Positions 23,890 through 36,000 are shown, counted from the first letter of the stretch. The stretch is 64,000 nt of DNA from Limnanthes douglasii subsp. nivea (GCA_036936605.1 JAUPFV010000001.1:115080771-115144770), one strand, 5' to 3'. Numbers and translations: made by a program. Notes: generated from the letters alone by a model not told the origin.

Positions 23890-24213
23890 TCAAGCGCCAG
23901 ACGGTTCGGGTAAAGTAAAGGATTCGGCAGGGATCGGATCAGGAAGGACGGGGTCGTGGGGAAGCGGTACGGGCGTAAAGAGCTTGGTGTCAGAACTCCA
24001 AATCCGTCCCGCGGCTCGATACTCTTCAGTGCGGTCACCAATACTAGCCCAATCTTCAAATCCGAACAATGGCTCTTTCTTCTTCTTAGTTTTTGGTTTT
24101 GGCTTCGGGTTCCTATTTCTCATAAAACTTGCTCTCTCTCTAGAATGGTCCGGACAATACTTTCTCTCTCTAGAATTCCTCTGAGAGTGATTCTTGCTTA
24201 TGAGGTATTTATA
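23890..24213 (-). CDS. Antisense ORF of a gypsy element, unidentified basic/proline-rich protein
   Basis: A minus-strand TATA box (TATAAATA, 24213-24206) is followed by a CT/GA-rich leader and an ATG at 24123. The frame then runs open to about 23890, some 77 codons. The protein starts MRNRNPKPKPKTKKKK, continues PLFGFEDWASIGDRTEEYR and ends in a Pro-rich tail. An in-frame ATG at 24237 lies upstream of the TATA box, so I prefer 24123. It sits on the strand opposite to the LTR and polypurine tract at 24675-24692, about 450 bases before that LTR. The antisense Transposase_28-like gene at 50.1 kb occupies the same place in its element. I do not recognise the protein; it may be only a first exon, since a splice site could lie near its end. 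Confidence 0.4.
   Translation of the reverse strand, partial: YKYLISKNHSQRNSRERKYCPDHSRERASFMRNRNPKPKPKTKKKKEPLFGFEDWASIGDRTEEYRAAGRIWSSDTKLFTPVPLPHDPVLPDPIPAESFTLPEPSGA
24206..24213 (-). promoter_or_regulatory. TATA box of the antisense ORF
   Basis: TATAAATA on minus, about 85 bases before the ATG at 24123, with GA/CT repeats in between. Confidence 0.5.
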
Positions 24214-24237
24214 GGCACCCTCCCTTAACCGTTTCAC

Positions 24238-24674
24238 GTACGGGGGAGTCCAAACGACGGAAAGCAGCGGGAAGTCGAAGGGCCTCTTGGAAAACTGTGC
24301 AGACGAGCACGCTTCGAGTACTCGAATGACACGTGTAGCTCTTAATCAGACTAGTGTTGTAAGTCTGCACCAGCTAGCTCAGGTAGATACGTTAGGTGGG
24401 CCTAATCTACCCGGTTTATTTCCCAAAGCCTGATCACCGGTTTAGGCTCATGTGCAATCTGCCAAAAAGGGTCGGAAGCAGACCCATGATAAGTTGTTGC
24501 AGCATCGGGACGATTCGCGACCGTCCCAGTAACAAGAAGTATGGAGGGTCGGTCATCATTCAAGAGAAAACATTCAACCGAGGTAATCCGGTCAATCGGT
24601 ACCGAGGTCTAAGAGACAGAGGCGTTTCAAACTGATTCTCTTACAAGTCTTCATTCCCAATGCTCTTGAAGACT
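24238..24674. other. Spacer between the antisense promoter and the 3' LTR
   Basis: GC content is higher than in the surroundings. Plus frames here (for example 24396-24635) show no family features and are probably chance. Confidence 0.4.
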
Positions 24675-25089
24675 GGGGGCTACTGATGAGGGAGTAATTC
24701 GTCGATCTTAATAGAAGATGAGTCAATTGTAAATAGAAGAAGATAAATATGCCTATTATTGTATTTATTGTTTATTAGAAGGCAATTTGTAAACAAAATA
24801 TTTTGTAAATGACTAAAGGTGAAATAAAACAAGACCACCAAGGACATAAACGGGTCCACCCTTCCCCACTATAAAAGGGAGCCCATTATTCTTGGTAGGT
24901 GAGACAATTTATTATTATATTCTCTTTCTACTTTCTCTCCCTACATTTTGAGCTTTAGTCACATCAGGTCCAAGATCCAATATTCTTCTTTCTTGTCATT
25001 TATTCTCTCATCATTTATAGAGTTTTATTGTTGCAATTCATCATCCCGAGTTTGAACTACATTAATGTAAACTGTAAGTTTTAGAGATC
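24675..25089 (+). repeat. Gypsy polypurine tract and 3' LTR
   Basis: GGGGGCTAC (24675-24683) precedes TGATGAGGG at 24684, the same junction as at 918. A TATA box (CTATAAAAGGG, about 24869-24879) and a CT-rich leader follow, as in an LTR promoter. The right edge is set by the copia LTR beginning at 25090 and may be truncated. No partner LTR is in the window. Confidence 0.55.
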
Positions 25090-25261
25090 TGCAAATGCGC
25101 TAAAATTATTTATCTTTATTTATAGGTTTAAATGCATTTTATAAGGAATACATGAAAAATTGTAAATCAAAAATAAAAAACAGACTCAACTAACTAAATT
25201 AACTCCAGTAATGATAATAAAATAACGAACATACTCAACTAACTCAACAATCCCTCCCTTG

Positions 25262-28051
25262 AACTGAACTTCATCAAGGGTTTTAGTGCACAGCATTCAT
25301 CCCAAACGATTCTCTAATGCTTTGAAATGATGTCATCTTCAAAGGCTTTATTATTATGGCAGCCAGTTGCTCATTAGTAGTGCTATAATAGACCAATTTA
25401 ACAACACCTTCCTTTATTAATTCTCTCAAAAAATGGTATCAAACCCTTATGTGCTTTGACTTCTCGTGCATGATTGTATTTTTTGACAACTTGATAGTGG
25501 ACGTGTTGTCGCAAAACAAAACTATCTTTCTATCTTGTTTATGGCCGATTTATTTCAATATACTCTTCATCCAAATGGCTTGACAAACACATGTAGTTGT
25601 TTCTACATATTCTGATTTTCTATATATTCTGCTTTACTGGTTGCTTCCTTGAGGACCATGCCACAACTCCTTCACTCATCAACAAAACATAGCCTGAAGT
25701 ACTTTCACTATCATCCACATCTCCATCATAGTCATTGTCGGTGTAGCCTAAGACTTTAATCTTCCCTTCATGCAAATATCATCTTCAAAATTCCAGAGTT
25801 CTATTCAAGTACCTCGTTATTCTTTTGCAATATCGAAGTGAAACTCATTAGAATTTTCCATAAAACGGCTAATAAGACTTACTAAAAACATGAAGTCAGG
25901 TCATGTGGTTGTAAGATACATTAAGTTGCCACCATTTTCTTATATAATATTGAGTCGACCTTTATACCAGCTTCATCTCGGCCAACCATATCGGATTGAA
26001 AACAGAGTTGTGATTTAGCATCCCAAACTCTCAATCAACTCGGCATCATATTTTATTTACCATATAAATATGCCATTAGCCTTCTGCATCACCTCAATGC
26101 CAAGAAAATATTCATCTTCCCTAAATCAGTCTTGTCGAATTCATTCTTCATGAAGCGCTTGATCTCATTGAGAATTCCTCATCATTACTAGTGAACAACA
26201 GATTATCAACATAAATGCTCATAATTAGGATTTTAACTACATTTTGTTTGATGAATAATATTTGTTCACAAGATCTTCTTATAAATCATTGTTTGACAAA
26301 AATAATCCTCAATGCAACCGAACCAAGATTTAGGCGCTCGTTTTGGTCCATAAAGAGCCTTATGAAAATTATAAACCATGTCATTCTTCCATGTTACTTC
26401 ATAACCCGGTTGATCTACAAATACATCTTCATTCAACTCACCCTACAGAAAAAGCATATTTGACATCGAGCTAATATATTCATCATCATCTTTGTGTTGT
26501 AACATCAATGATAATCCTTACTATGTTTATTTAAGCCACTGATGTGAATACCTCTTTGTAATCTACTCCGTACTCTTGAGCATACCGTTTTAGAACCAGC
26601 GAGATTTGAACTTTTCTACATCTCCCAGTTCATTTAATTTAGTCTTGGAAATCCAGTTAAACCCAATACTTTTGGCTTCAACGGAAAGTGCAGTCACCAA
26701 CCACGTGTGGTTCGTTTTATGGATTGTATCTCAACATCCATCATTTGTTTCCATCTCTAATGTCATGCTGCTTCTTGAAAGCTGGTTGAATCTGATATGG
26801 CCATGAAAGATAGGTTTTCATTCTCTACTTTAGCCACGTTTACTTCTTTCTCAGTATCTGATAGCCCTTCTCTTGTGATATAATTTGCATAGCATATTAG
26901 TGGTTTTCTGACCATGCCCGTCGTTGCTATCGTTTCATCAGTTCGTGAATTATTTGGTGAAGGAGTGTCATCGTTGTCTTTTAATGTTTCTCTCGTTTCC
27001 TTTGCATTCTTAGCATTTTCATAATCATTTCCCATTCAAGTTCACTGCTTTCTTCACCAGAATAACCAACATTTTCCTAATTCTACTTCTTATCTTCCTC
27101 AAATATTACATCTCGGTTGATATGAACCTTTTTCTCCCCTTGATTGAACATCTTAAAATCCCCGAATTCACTGCTGAAACCTAACATGACACACTTCAAG
27201 ATTTTGTTATCGAGTTTTCTTATTTTAACATCGGGAATATGAACATATCTGATACATATAAAAACCTTAAAGTGTCTAATGGATGGTTTTCTTCCACTTC
27301 ATGTTGATCTGAAGTCGTATCTTTTACAATGAGTATAGGATATCTGTTAAGAAAATGATTCACCTATTGCATAACATTTGGCGAGAAATCTTTTGGTACC
27401 TCCTTCTCTATAACAATGCTCTCCCATGTTCATGATTGTGCGTTTTTTTTTGCGTTCAACAACACTATTTTGTTGCGGCTTGAAAGCATTGGTCAATTGT
27501 CTTTTGATTTCATACTCCTTAACAAATTCTTTGAACTTATATGAGTTGTATTCTCCGTCTCTATCTCTTTCTAGACATTTGATGAATAATCCAGTTTGCT
27601 TCTCCACAAACACTTTGAATGTCTTGAACTAATGAAATGCTTCTGATTTTTCTAGCACAAAATATATATATCGTTCTTTACAAATCACCAATAAAGCTTA
27701 TCAAGTACCTTAATTGACTGTTTGATGGTGGATTGATCAAACCACATTGATCAAAGTGGATAAACTGTAATCTTTTGGTGGCTCTTCGCGTTCTCTACTT
27801 TGAAAATGGAACAAGACGATGTTTTCTTTTACACACGTATCACATATGATTTTCACATCTCCAATTTCAGGTAAACCCACAACCATCGTTTTACTGCATA
27901 ATGTATGAAGTCCATTGTAGCTAAGTTTCCCATATTGATGATGGCACAGCTCTGCCTTGTTTGAGATATCAATGTGTAGGCATTTATCCTCTTTTATTTT
28001 TTCATTTGTCACACCCACAATGATAAACATCTTATTAGCACTCATAACAGA
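25262..28051 (-). pseudogene. Copia element 2 pol (integrase, RT, RNase H)
   Basis: Minus frames at 27737-28020 read MSANKMFIIVGV and LCHHQYGKLSYNGLHTLCSK, the pre-integrase zinc-finger region, followed by KIICDTCVKEN. At 27347-27613 come the integrase pieces CLERDRDGEYNSYKFKEFV and YEIKRQLTNAFKPQQNSVVE, with the second and third catalytic residues. RT and RNase H scraps run from about 26900 down to 25300, but stops and shifts occur every few dozen codons. No functional product is possible. Confidence 0.75.
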
Positions 28052-28463
28052 TAGAGCTGTTAGGGGGCCTCCCAACCCGATAACCCGCCCGGGACCGGAC
28101 CGGTAAGGCCCGCCCGAGACCGGTCCGGATGGCTTAAGGAGGGGTTGGGAGCCAAAATTTTGGACCGACTCTCTTACCGGTCTGGACCGATCCGCCCGAT
28201 AACCAGCCCGGTAAGGGAGATATATATTTTTTTTCCTAATCAATGTATATTTTTAACTAAAATTTAAAAAAAAATATTATGATAAACTAGCAAACCCGCC
28301 CGTTAAGAGTCGGACCGGACCGACTCGACTCTTAACGAGCCGGTCCCGGTCCATCATATTTGGCTCCCTTCGCTTAGCGGTCCGGCTCGACCAGCCCGGT
28401 AGCTTAACGAGTCGGTCCCGGTCTCGCCCAAACCCGGACCGACCCGACCCGATAACAGGACTA
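28052..28463. mobile_element. 412-bp hAT MITE, GC-rich and palindromic
   Basis: The ends are inverted repeats: left TAGAGCTGTTA, right (inward) TAGTCCTGTTA. The flanks are an 8-bp target duplication with one mismatch, ATAACAGA (28044-28051) and ATTACAGA (28464-28471). It interrupts the copia 2 pre-integrase region, which continues on both sides. The body is built of CCGGTCCGG-like words in both orientations with an AT-rich middle. It includes the stem GTTAAGAGTCG / CGACTCTTAAC (28302-28312 and 28326-28336). It has no coding capacity. Confidence 0.85.
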
Positions 28464-28471
28464 ATTACAGA

Positions 28472-29640
28472 TTATATTATTTTTCCTCTTGAGGGATGAA
28501 AGATGTTGTACGTTTTTTATCTCCTCATTTGAATAGCACATCGAAACCTTTTTCTTGAAGTTTCCAAACACTCAGCACGTTGTTCTTCAATTTTTGAATA
28601 TAATACACATTGTTGACCATGTAGCTCATTCCCTTAAGCATTATCTTCACCACTTCTTTCCCACCAACCATGAGTTTCTGATTGTTCTCAAGCTTGACAT
28701 TATGTGTGAAGTTAATGTCCAAGTTTGATAACATACATTTTCTCCATACATATGGTTTGAACATTCAGAGTCCACGAACCACACATTTCCTTTTCTAATA
28801 CTTTGAAGTTCCGCATACGTCATGAGAAGAACTTCATCCTTTTCTTCGATTTTTACAAAATATGCTATATTCTCATTTGGACATTCACATTGGAAATGTC
28901 CAAGTTTAGGGTAGTTGTAACACTCGATTCTTGTTTTGTTTAATGTTCGCCATCTCCCCCGCCTCGATCTCTGTATGATCCTCTGCCTCTCATCTAGACA
29001 ATGGTCGTCATCTCCCCGTTTCTAGACATTTGATGAATAATCTAGTTTGCTTCTCAACAATCTTCAAATCTAACATGTCTTCTTCATTGTTTCTCATCTT
29101 GTTTGAGACAGACATTACTCTTCCAAAATAATCATCGTTGTTGTGTTCATTCTTCATTTCAAGAACCTCAAATCTATTCTTAAGGTTTTGGAGAAGAGAC
29201 CGTTTCACCCTATCGTTTCCTCCATACTTTCTCTTCATCGAATTCAAAATGATCTTGGATGTTTTGCGATCCAAGATTTGTTCAAACACAACCTAGTCAA
29301 TTTTCTGGAACAAGTAGTGTTTCACTTGATGGTCCTCCATCTTTAGCTCCTCAAAATTCTTCTTCAGAACTGCAGTCACTTCGATTCTCGCTGAGAGGTT
29401 GAGTATAACCCTTACCACAAACTCATGTAACCCTTTTACCACTAGACACACGAACTTTTAGCATGAAATATCTTTCCAATCAATTCAAGGCAGTGGTTAT
29501 AGTGATAATCAAATTGTGAAATCTTGATGAGTGTTTTGTCGTCACTCATCTTCTTTTTTATCTTTTTGTTTTGCTCTAGTTCTAAACCAAATGTAAACCT
29601 TTTTTTTTTATCATTTTCTTTTGCTCTAGCTCGGAACAAA
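28472..29640 (-). pseudogene. Copia element 2 gag and protease
   Basis: At 29008-29289 a frame gives KIILNSMKRKYGGNDRVKRS and LQNLKNRFEVLEMKN, the UBN2 helix region of copia gag. A degenerate zinc knuckle is near 28895-28935 and a protease-like SECSNHMYG near 28740-28770. At 28525-28764 a piece includes VYYIQKLKNNVLSVWKLQEKG, the usual sequence before the pre-integrase domain. Frames are broken in several places. Confidence 0.65.
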
Positions 29641-29820
29641 ATGATAAACAGCAAATTTCAAACACTTGTAATTGCACCGAAAGGATCTATATCTTTATTC
29701 ATACGTTCCGATACGTTTTTTGTAGGAATACATGAAAAAGTAAAATAAAAAAATAAAAAAGAGACTCAATTAACTCCACTAATAACATGAAAATAGCAAA
29801 CAGACGCAACTAACTCCACT

Positions 29821-30117
29821 AATAACGGAATTCAGCAGTCTATCCGGCGTCGTACGCACGGCGATGCTAGTCTGCCGGTGGGCATACATTGAGTGATACT
29901 GCTACTTTTAGGTGGGAAAAAGAGCAGAGAGATTGACGTAGAAATGGCGGGTATTAATGGAGAAAACAGAACAGTGTTGTTCTCCTATCAGCTGTCGCTT
30001 ATATTTATTATTACTAAACAGTTAGTCCATTTCAATCTGTATTTTTTTCTTTTTCCTTTTTGCCTTTTTTCCTTTTTGCCTTTTTTCCTTTTTTTTATTC
30101 TTTTATTCTTTTATTCT
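29821..30117. other. Short unique stretch and pyrimidine tract
   Basis: Between copia 2 and the large MULE lies about 200 bases of balanced composition, then a run of TTTTTGCC/TTTTTCC and TTTTATTC repeats. The plus ORF here (29893-30159) is low-complexity Phe/Leu and not a gene. The same kind of tract continues right of the MULE at 42705-42770, showing that the element inserted into a pyrimidine tract. Confidence 0.6.
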
Positions 30118-30126
30118 TTTATTCTT

Positions 30127-30200
30127 GAGAAAAATACCTCTAAATACCCACTTAAGTAACAAATATCAAAATGGTACCCGTTTTTGGACTAGTTTCATAA
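30127..30200 (+). repeat. Left terminal inverted repeat of the MULE
   Basis: Begins GAGAAAAATACC. Shared words with the right end, inverted, include TACCC..TTTTTGG near position 60. The inner limit is not sharp. Confidence 0.7.
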
Positions 30201-30241
30201 AATACCTAGAGCCAAATTATGGACAATTATACCCTCTAGGG

Positions 30242-30248
30242 TATAAAA
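30242..30248 (+). promoter_or_regulatory. TATA box of the Ulp1-like gene
   Basis: TATAAAA lies in GGGTATAAAAGGGG, close to the left end. A leader of about 300 bases follows. Its likely 5' splice site is CCAG|GTACTG at 30588/30589, and the matching acceptor AACAG is at 31262-31266, just before the ATG. Confidence 0.55.
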
Positions 30249-31272
30249 GGGGTTGTTTTCTTGAAACCCACTTTTTTTACACCTTTTAATCAGACTTTTA
30301 GGTTCCAATTCCCCCCACTTTCACATTTCTAAATTTGAGGAGAGAGAAACACGTGAAACGAGAGGGAACCCAAAAGTTTTTTTTGAAACGAAACCTAACC
30401 TTCGACAAAATTCCGGCAAAACCAAACCAAACTCTGTTCCGATATCTCAACCAACCACTTTCACCGTCTTTGTTCCGATATCTCGAGCAACCACCGGCGA
30501 GCGTCGAACTGGAACGAAGTTTCCTCCGGTACGAACGAAACCGTCGACCAGTGACTCTGTTCTTCCTTATTTCTTCGAACCGAACCAGGTACTGTCTACA
30601 TATTGTCTCTGTTCTTGCTTAATTCCATCGAACCGATCCGTCTACATATTGTATCTGTTCGATGTTAGGTGTTAGAAGCAACCAATGTCGCCGGAATATT
30701 TTTAGAATAGTAGGTTGTTTATATTGATAGTCATGTTGTCTCACGTTTAACCCTCCGGTAGGCAGTAAGGGTATTTCGTACTGATGATCGACCGGACGAC
30801 GTTGGCTTATAAATGTGTTGGTTAGAATGGTGTTGTGTCGATTAGAATGTTGTAACGTCGTGTATCGTAGGTATGTGGTTGCTGTTGTAAGCATTGTGAG
30901 TTTACGTAGGGTTGGTCCATATCTAGAAATATGGGTTGCATTATCTATCAGTATTTAGTTTACCTGTCCGACACCATGGATTTGAACCTGGCCTGGTTGA
31001 ATCGTGAACGTGTTACATCGGCTATCACAGCTATAGGGCTGCTGTTCCAAATGTTGTGAGTGTACTTTGGTATCATCAACATCTAGCAATGTATCTTGTA
31101 TTATATATCGGGGTATGATAATAGTTTACCTGTCAGACAGCACGTCTAGGGGAGAAGTATAAGATTCTGGTCACTTCTACCAATCTTCATACTGCAGTGG
31201 CTGCTTAGTGTTATTGTTTTAGTTACCATGTTATTACTAACTAGCTTATTATGTGAACGTTAACAGGTAAAA

Positions 31273-34200
31273 ATGACGAAAACAGGAGTATTCTACCGCT
31301 CGGGGTTGGTTAGCATAATCAACGTACTGAGACGAGATATAATCAAAGCTGAACACATCGAGGCTGCTCGTGGAACCCCTTTCTACACCTTCCTCAAGAC
31401 CTCGTATGACTTGAGGAACGAGGTTCTGAATCTTAAAAAGTTCCACCACTTGATCGAGGTGATCTGTGGTTTATACGACGTCAGATGGAAGGCTTTCAAG
31501 ATTGGACAAAAGCATGTAAGGCTGACAAAGAAAGATGTTAAGGCGATCTTTGGCCTCAGACACGGTAACGAAGAGATGCCGATGAGCAAATCAGGTGGAT
31601 TTATCGCTCGGTACGCCGATGGAGCCGAGTTAGATTCGATTTTGATGAAGAAATATTTTTTGAGTCCAAGGACGAGGAGAAGCGGGCCAACGAACGACAA
31701 ATCAGTTTCCAACGCATTGATAAAGGTAAATAGAGTCTGTTAGAATGTAGTTGTTTTCTAGTTTATGCTGCAGGCTTAGGTTGATGATACAAAAACCTGC
31801 ATATGTATATACATATCTAGCGTAGTAGTACATTATATCTATCAGTGAGTTGGCAGTGTAATATTACGTTGTTGTTTGGTTTTATGCATATAGCAATGTA
31901 TGGAATCATATCTATCAAATGTATTATTAGGTGTGGATGCCTTTAATTGTTATTTCTGTATTGTTGGTATGATTTTGGATATTTTTGTAGGAAGCAATCG
32001 AGAAAGCAGTCAGCGAAGGAGGGGAGGATGAAGCGAAGGATGTGGCTCGGCTCCTGATACTTTTCATATGCTCGACACTGTTCTTTTCAGTGTCGGGCGA
32101 CGTAGTCGGGTGGACATCAATCTTCTACGTGGAGAATCTCGACAAGATAAACGACTATGACTGGTCTGGAGCCATCTTGGATAAGCTTCACAAATCGCTG
32201 GACAAATGTATTAAGGCCGACCATCCTTCAAGAGTTATCGGATGCGTTGCTCTGCTTTTTGTAAGTATAGTGTGTTATGATCAGCATGTCTGTTACGAAA
32301 ATGTTTTTTTTAATGGTTAGTTATGTTCTGTGCAGTCGTTTCTTATGGAGCATATTTCGATAAACGTCGACATACCAAGGCCAAACATAATCCCTAGATG
32401 TTACAAGTGGTGGGGGCTAGAGGGCAAGGAGTCGACATTCGAAATGATCCAGATGGTCAGTGAGCTCAGGGACGACGAGGTATGTAACCCACCTATCAAT
32501 GTCAATGTTGTGGTATGAAACAAAGCGCATATGTTGATGATAAAAAAACCTGCATGTTTATGTACACATCTAGCGTAGTAGTATATTATATCTATCAGTG
32601 ATTTGGCAATATAATATTACGTTGGTGTTTGGTTTATGCATATAGCAATGTCTGCGATCATATCTATCAATGTATTACGTACAAATCGAAGTCGTGAATA
32701 TTATAAGTAATGATTATAATATTGTGATGCTCAATGTATATTACACTGTATTTCCTAGGTTGTCGGTGGGGAGTTGGTGTTTACAGCATCGGAATATTTT
32801 GTTTATGGAGTTAATGATTCGCGGAGACAGTGCGAAGGGGCTGGTGAAACAAGCGAACAGAGGAGTAGGAAAAGAAAGAAATCTGTTGCGAACAGAAGTA
32901 CAAGAAGGAAGGTAGATGACGGAGCTGGTAGTAAGAAGAGAAGACGTTCGATGATTGAGGTTGAAGATGATGTTACGTTAGGGGAGTTCATTGTGGAGAG
33001 GAAGGCAACAGTTGGTAAAAACAAAGGGGAGAGTTTGAAAAACCAAAAAAAACGTAGGTCTAGTATGATTCCAAGTTTTGGAGTGCTGTCGCAGTCGGTT
33101 TTGCGTGACAGCAAAAAACTGAAGAAAAAAAAAAGAAGCCGGTTGCGCCGGTTGAAAGTTGAAAACAAGAGGCTTAAAACATGCCTTGAGGAAAGAAACG
33201 AAGAGGTTAGTGCTAGCATGTTTTCTAAGTACTAATAACATCTGTATGTTTGTTAAAATGAAGTTGTCTATCAACGAAGTATGCTGTATCTATCATTGTT
33301 AAAAATAATGTAACAATTTTGTATGCTCGTTTGATTCAGGTGGAAAAGTTGAAGAAAGATTTGGAGGACCTGAAACAAAAGCTGGAGATGGGAGGTGAAA
33401 GAGGGGATGGTGAGGATCAACAACTGCTGTTGAGATTATCCATGCCATTTTGCCGCGTTGATGAGGATGCTACTGAAACCGTAGATGAAAACGTTGCTGA
33501 GAAGGTGGTTAAGGAAACACTGGTTTATAAAAGATCTCGGAGGCATGTAGTAACTGACACAGAAAAAGCAACAGAAGAAGAGGGCGTTGATGGGGAGAAA
33601 AAAACATAAGAACAACAGGAGCTTGACAAAGCTGAGCAAAAAGAAAGGGACGTATCGGAGGAGGAGAAGGAAGAAGTTGATGGAGGGGGTGTTCAATCCG
33701 AAACACGTGTTGAACCAATGGAAGAGAGTACTACACAGGAAGCTGTTGTTGTTGATGTGTCTAGGAAGCCGAAAGGGACTACAACAACTGGTTGTGACGC
33801 TGGTAATGGGAAACGGGATGTGGTAGAAGAATTATCACCCCTAACTCATGCTGCCGGTGCGCAAAATGTAGTTTTGGTACCTGCACAGGGACCCGGATTT
33901 GGAAACAACGAGGTTGAACAACAGCAGCTGACGGTGGACAGAATTGATTTGTTAGACGAAGGTTCCAACGAAGGAACGAAAACAATGGAACGACAGTTGG
34001 AGGAGTCGCCAAAACCGTAGATGAAGGACAGAATGCAGAGAAAGGTGAGGACAAAGGACAAGATGACATAGTAGTAGCAACTACATTGTTGGAGATAGCA
34101 GCAACAGAACTACAGGTTCCAGAACCTGTCTCTCACAATGTGGTAAAGAATGTTGCTGAAGATGTAAGTGGATGTTAAATAGCTTAGTTGTATTTGAATA

Positions 34201-35957
34201 TCATCTATCATTGATAGTTGTGCTAATCTCGCAATTTATGGTTTCCAATGTTATGTTTTTAGGAAGTCGAAACAGCGGAGCCTGAAGACACACGACACTC
34301 TAATGTAAAGACCTTGGCATTCACTGGCATTGGAACAGCAGCAAAGTGCGAACAACTATCGCAAGCTGTGTCTCCATTAAAGGTGATACAAATTTTCAAC
34401 GGAGGAGATCAATCCGCAGAGAAGATTTAAAAAATGTCACAGGTTTAGCCATCTTCGTACACAACACCACAAAGCAGCATCTAAGGATCTGATTGTCCAA
34501 TCGGTTACACCATTGGCTGACGATAGCTTTGTAGACTGCACCTAATCATTTTACGCAGAAGTTGACAAGGCTGTTGAAACTTCAAACGAGAAGAGACGTA
34601 CAATGGACTCCATCGAGGAAGAACAAACAGACGTTGACGTAAGTAGATATTTGGTATTATCAATAAACATTTAAAAAGTAATGTTAACAGTTTACTATGC
34701 TGCTTTTTTTTAGGTGCCCGTTGATGAAATGCCTGGGTTCAACTTACTTACTCCGACGCAGGTTCAACAACAGCAAACTGAAGTTGTAGTTTGGCTGTTC
34801 CCAACAGAGACAACGGAACTGATCGATGTAAGTGAGTACGAGAAGGTGCTGAAACTCAAACAGGTAGAACAACAAGAAGATCCAGAAGTATGGTACTTGC
34901 CAACAACAGAGTTCTCGTACATGCTTTCCATTAGTGTGACAGAGATAATGGAACTGCCTAACGAAACTCAAGTTGACTTCAAGGTAAAAAGCTATTAGGA
35001 TGTATTTATCGTAGTTTACTTGTTAGTCTAGCAACGTGTCTATATACGTCTATCAATATTAAATGCAACATCTATCATTGTGTCAACCAATAAACCGTTG
35101 GTTATTATTTTCAGTAATCCCAGTCACTCAACTGATTTGAGATTGTAATTGTGTTTTGATAGGTAATAGATGCTTGGATATATAAGCTGTTAAAGGATTC
35201 AGATTGGAAAGTCCCTGTGAAAGGGTTTGATGATAAGTATTCATTTCCTGTCCCAGCCATTCAAATAACTGGGATTGCAACTGTAAGTTCCCAGGGGATT
35301 ATTGGTTTTATATTAGGTACATCTACTTCCTGTATTAATGACTTAAATTTACAGGGGACACTGGCTAAAAAGGGAGATATGTCTGTCATTGTGGACAAGG
35401 TTTTTGAGACAATGAAACCATACACATATGTTGCATTTGTCCCCCTATGTACCGTAAACACGGACGGCGTGAACCACTGGACGCTCCTGGTTATAGACAT
35501 AGAGAATGGGGCTGCCAGAAGCTACAACCCAATGTTTCCGTGGAGCAAACACATTCCCGATAAGACGAAAAACACAGCCGATGCTCTGGTAAGGAATTTA
35601 AATTCCAAATAACCTATTTTGGTTGCCTGTCTAGCAATTTCGAATAATATATCTATCAAAGTGTATAGTAATGCATATCAATGACTGCTACTGTATCTAT
35701 CAATGCAGCTCACCTATTGCATGAAGAAGAAATACATACCGCATGTAAAAGGTGGGTACAAAATTAAGACCATGTTAAATATCCCACAGCAAAAGAAGGA
35801 CAACTATGACTGCGGTGTTTTTGTTTGTAAATACGTAGAAGACATCATTAGAAGAGGGTTTGTTCCACGTTCATATGGTGAGGAAATGCCGGCAGAAACA
35901 AGAGCTAAAATATTTAAGCATTTCATGAATGATCGTAACACAAACAAACGTTGGTAG
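31273..35957 (+). CDS. DUF1985-like / Ulp1 (C48) protease gene of the MULE, ten exons, damaged in the middle
   Basis: Exons by GT...AG sites: 31273-31725, 31991-32260, 32336-32479, 32759-33205, 33340-34163, 34263-34638, 34714-34983, 35163-35282, 35355-35588, 35709-35957. The N-terminal three exons (about 290 residues) resemble DUF1985 of plant MULE proteases (KLTKKDVKAIFGL-type segment, CSTLFF, WSGAILDKLHKSLDKC). Exon 4 is Lys/Arg-rich, with likely nuclear signals. Exons 5-7 are acidic and Gln-rich. The C-terminus is a Ulp1-type cysteine protease: His in NHWTLLVIDIENG, the Gln of IPQQKKDNYDCGVFVCKYVE and the Cys within its DCG. This family cleaves SUMO-like conjugates. The position of the catalytic Asp (17 after His) is Asn. 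Damage: TAA at 33607-33609, a frame change near 34000, and a stop near 34544, all in the low-complexity middle. The 35283-35354 intron is 72 nt and in frame. Confidence 0.8.
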
Positions 35958-36000
35958 TATGTAATTTATTTTTTGGTACCCATTTGTATTTTTCGGATAG

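Larger units (their letters stand above)
25090..29820 (-). mobile_element. Copia retrotransposon 2, old and decayed
   Basis: Short diverged LTRs (25090-25249 on the left, about 29667-29820 on the right) share AGGAATACATGAAAAA, GACTCAA(C/T)TAACT and similar words. Next to the left LTR a minus-strand polypurine tract, CAAGGGAGGGA (25250-25261), marks the 3' end. A primer site could not be recognised beside the right LTR. Gag, integrase, RT and RNase H blocks follow in copia order on minus. A hAT MITE is nested at 28052-28463. Edges are good to a few bases on the left and about five on the right. Confidence 0.75.

Noticed and set aside
24396..24635. Plus-strand ORF of 79 codons
   Set aside because: No family match; it lies in the spacer between an antisense promoter and an LTR.
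29893..30159. Plus-strand ORF of 88 codons
   Set aside because: Mostly translation of the pyrimidine tract (Phe/Leu/Ser); no family features.
30960..31000. GGATTTGAACC, a reverse tRNA B box
   Set aside because: No matching A box or cloverleaf at the right distance; it lies in the leader intron of the Ulp1-like gene.
32803..33219. Minus-strand ORF of 138 codons
   Set aside because: Opposite-strand shadow of the Lys/Arg-rich exon 4 of the Ulp1-like gene.
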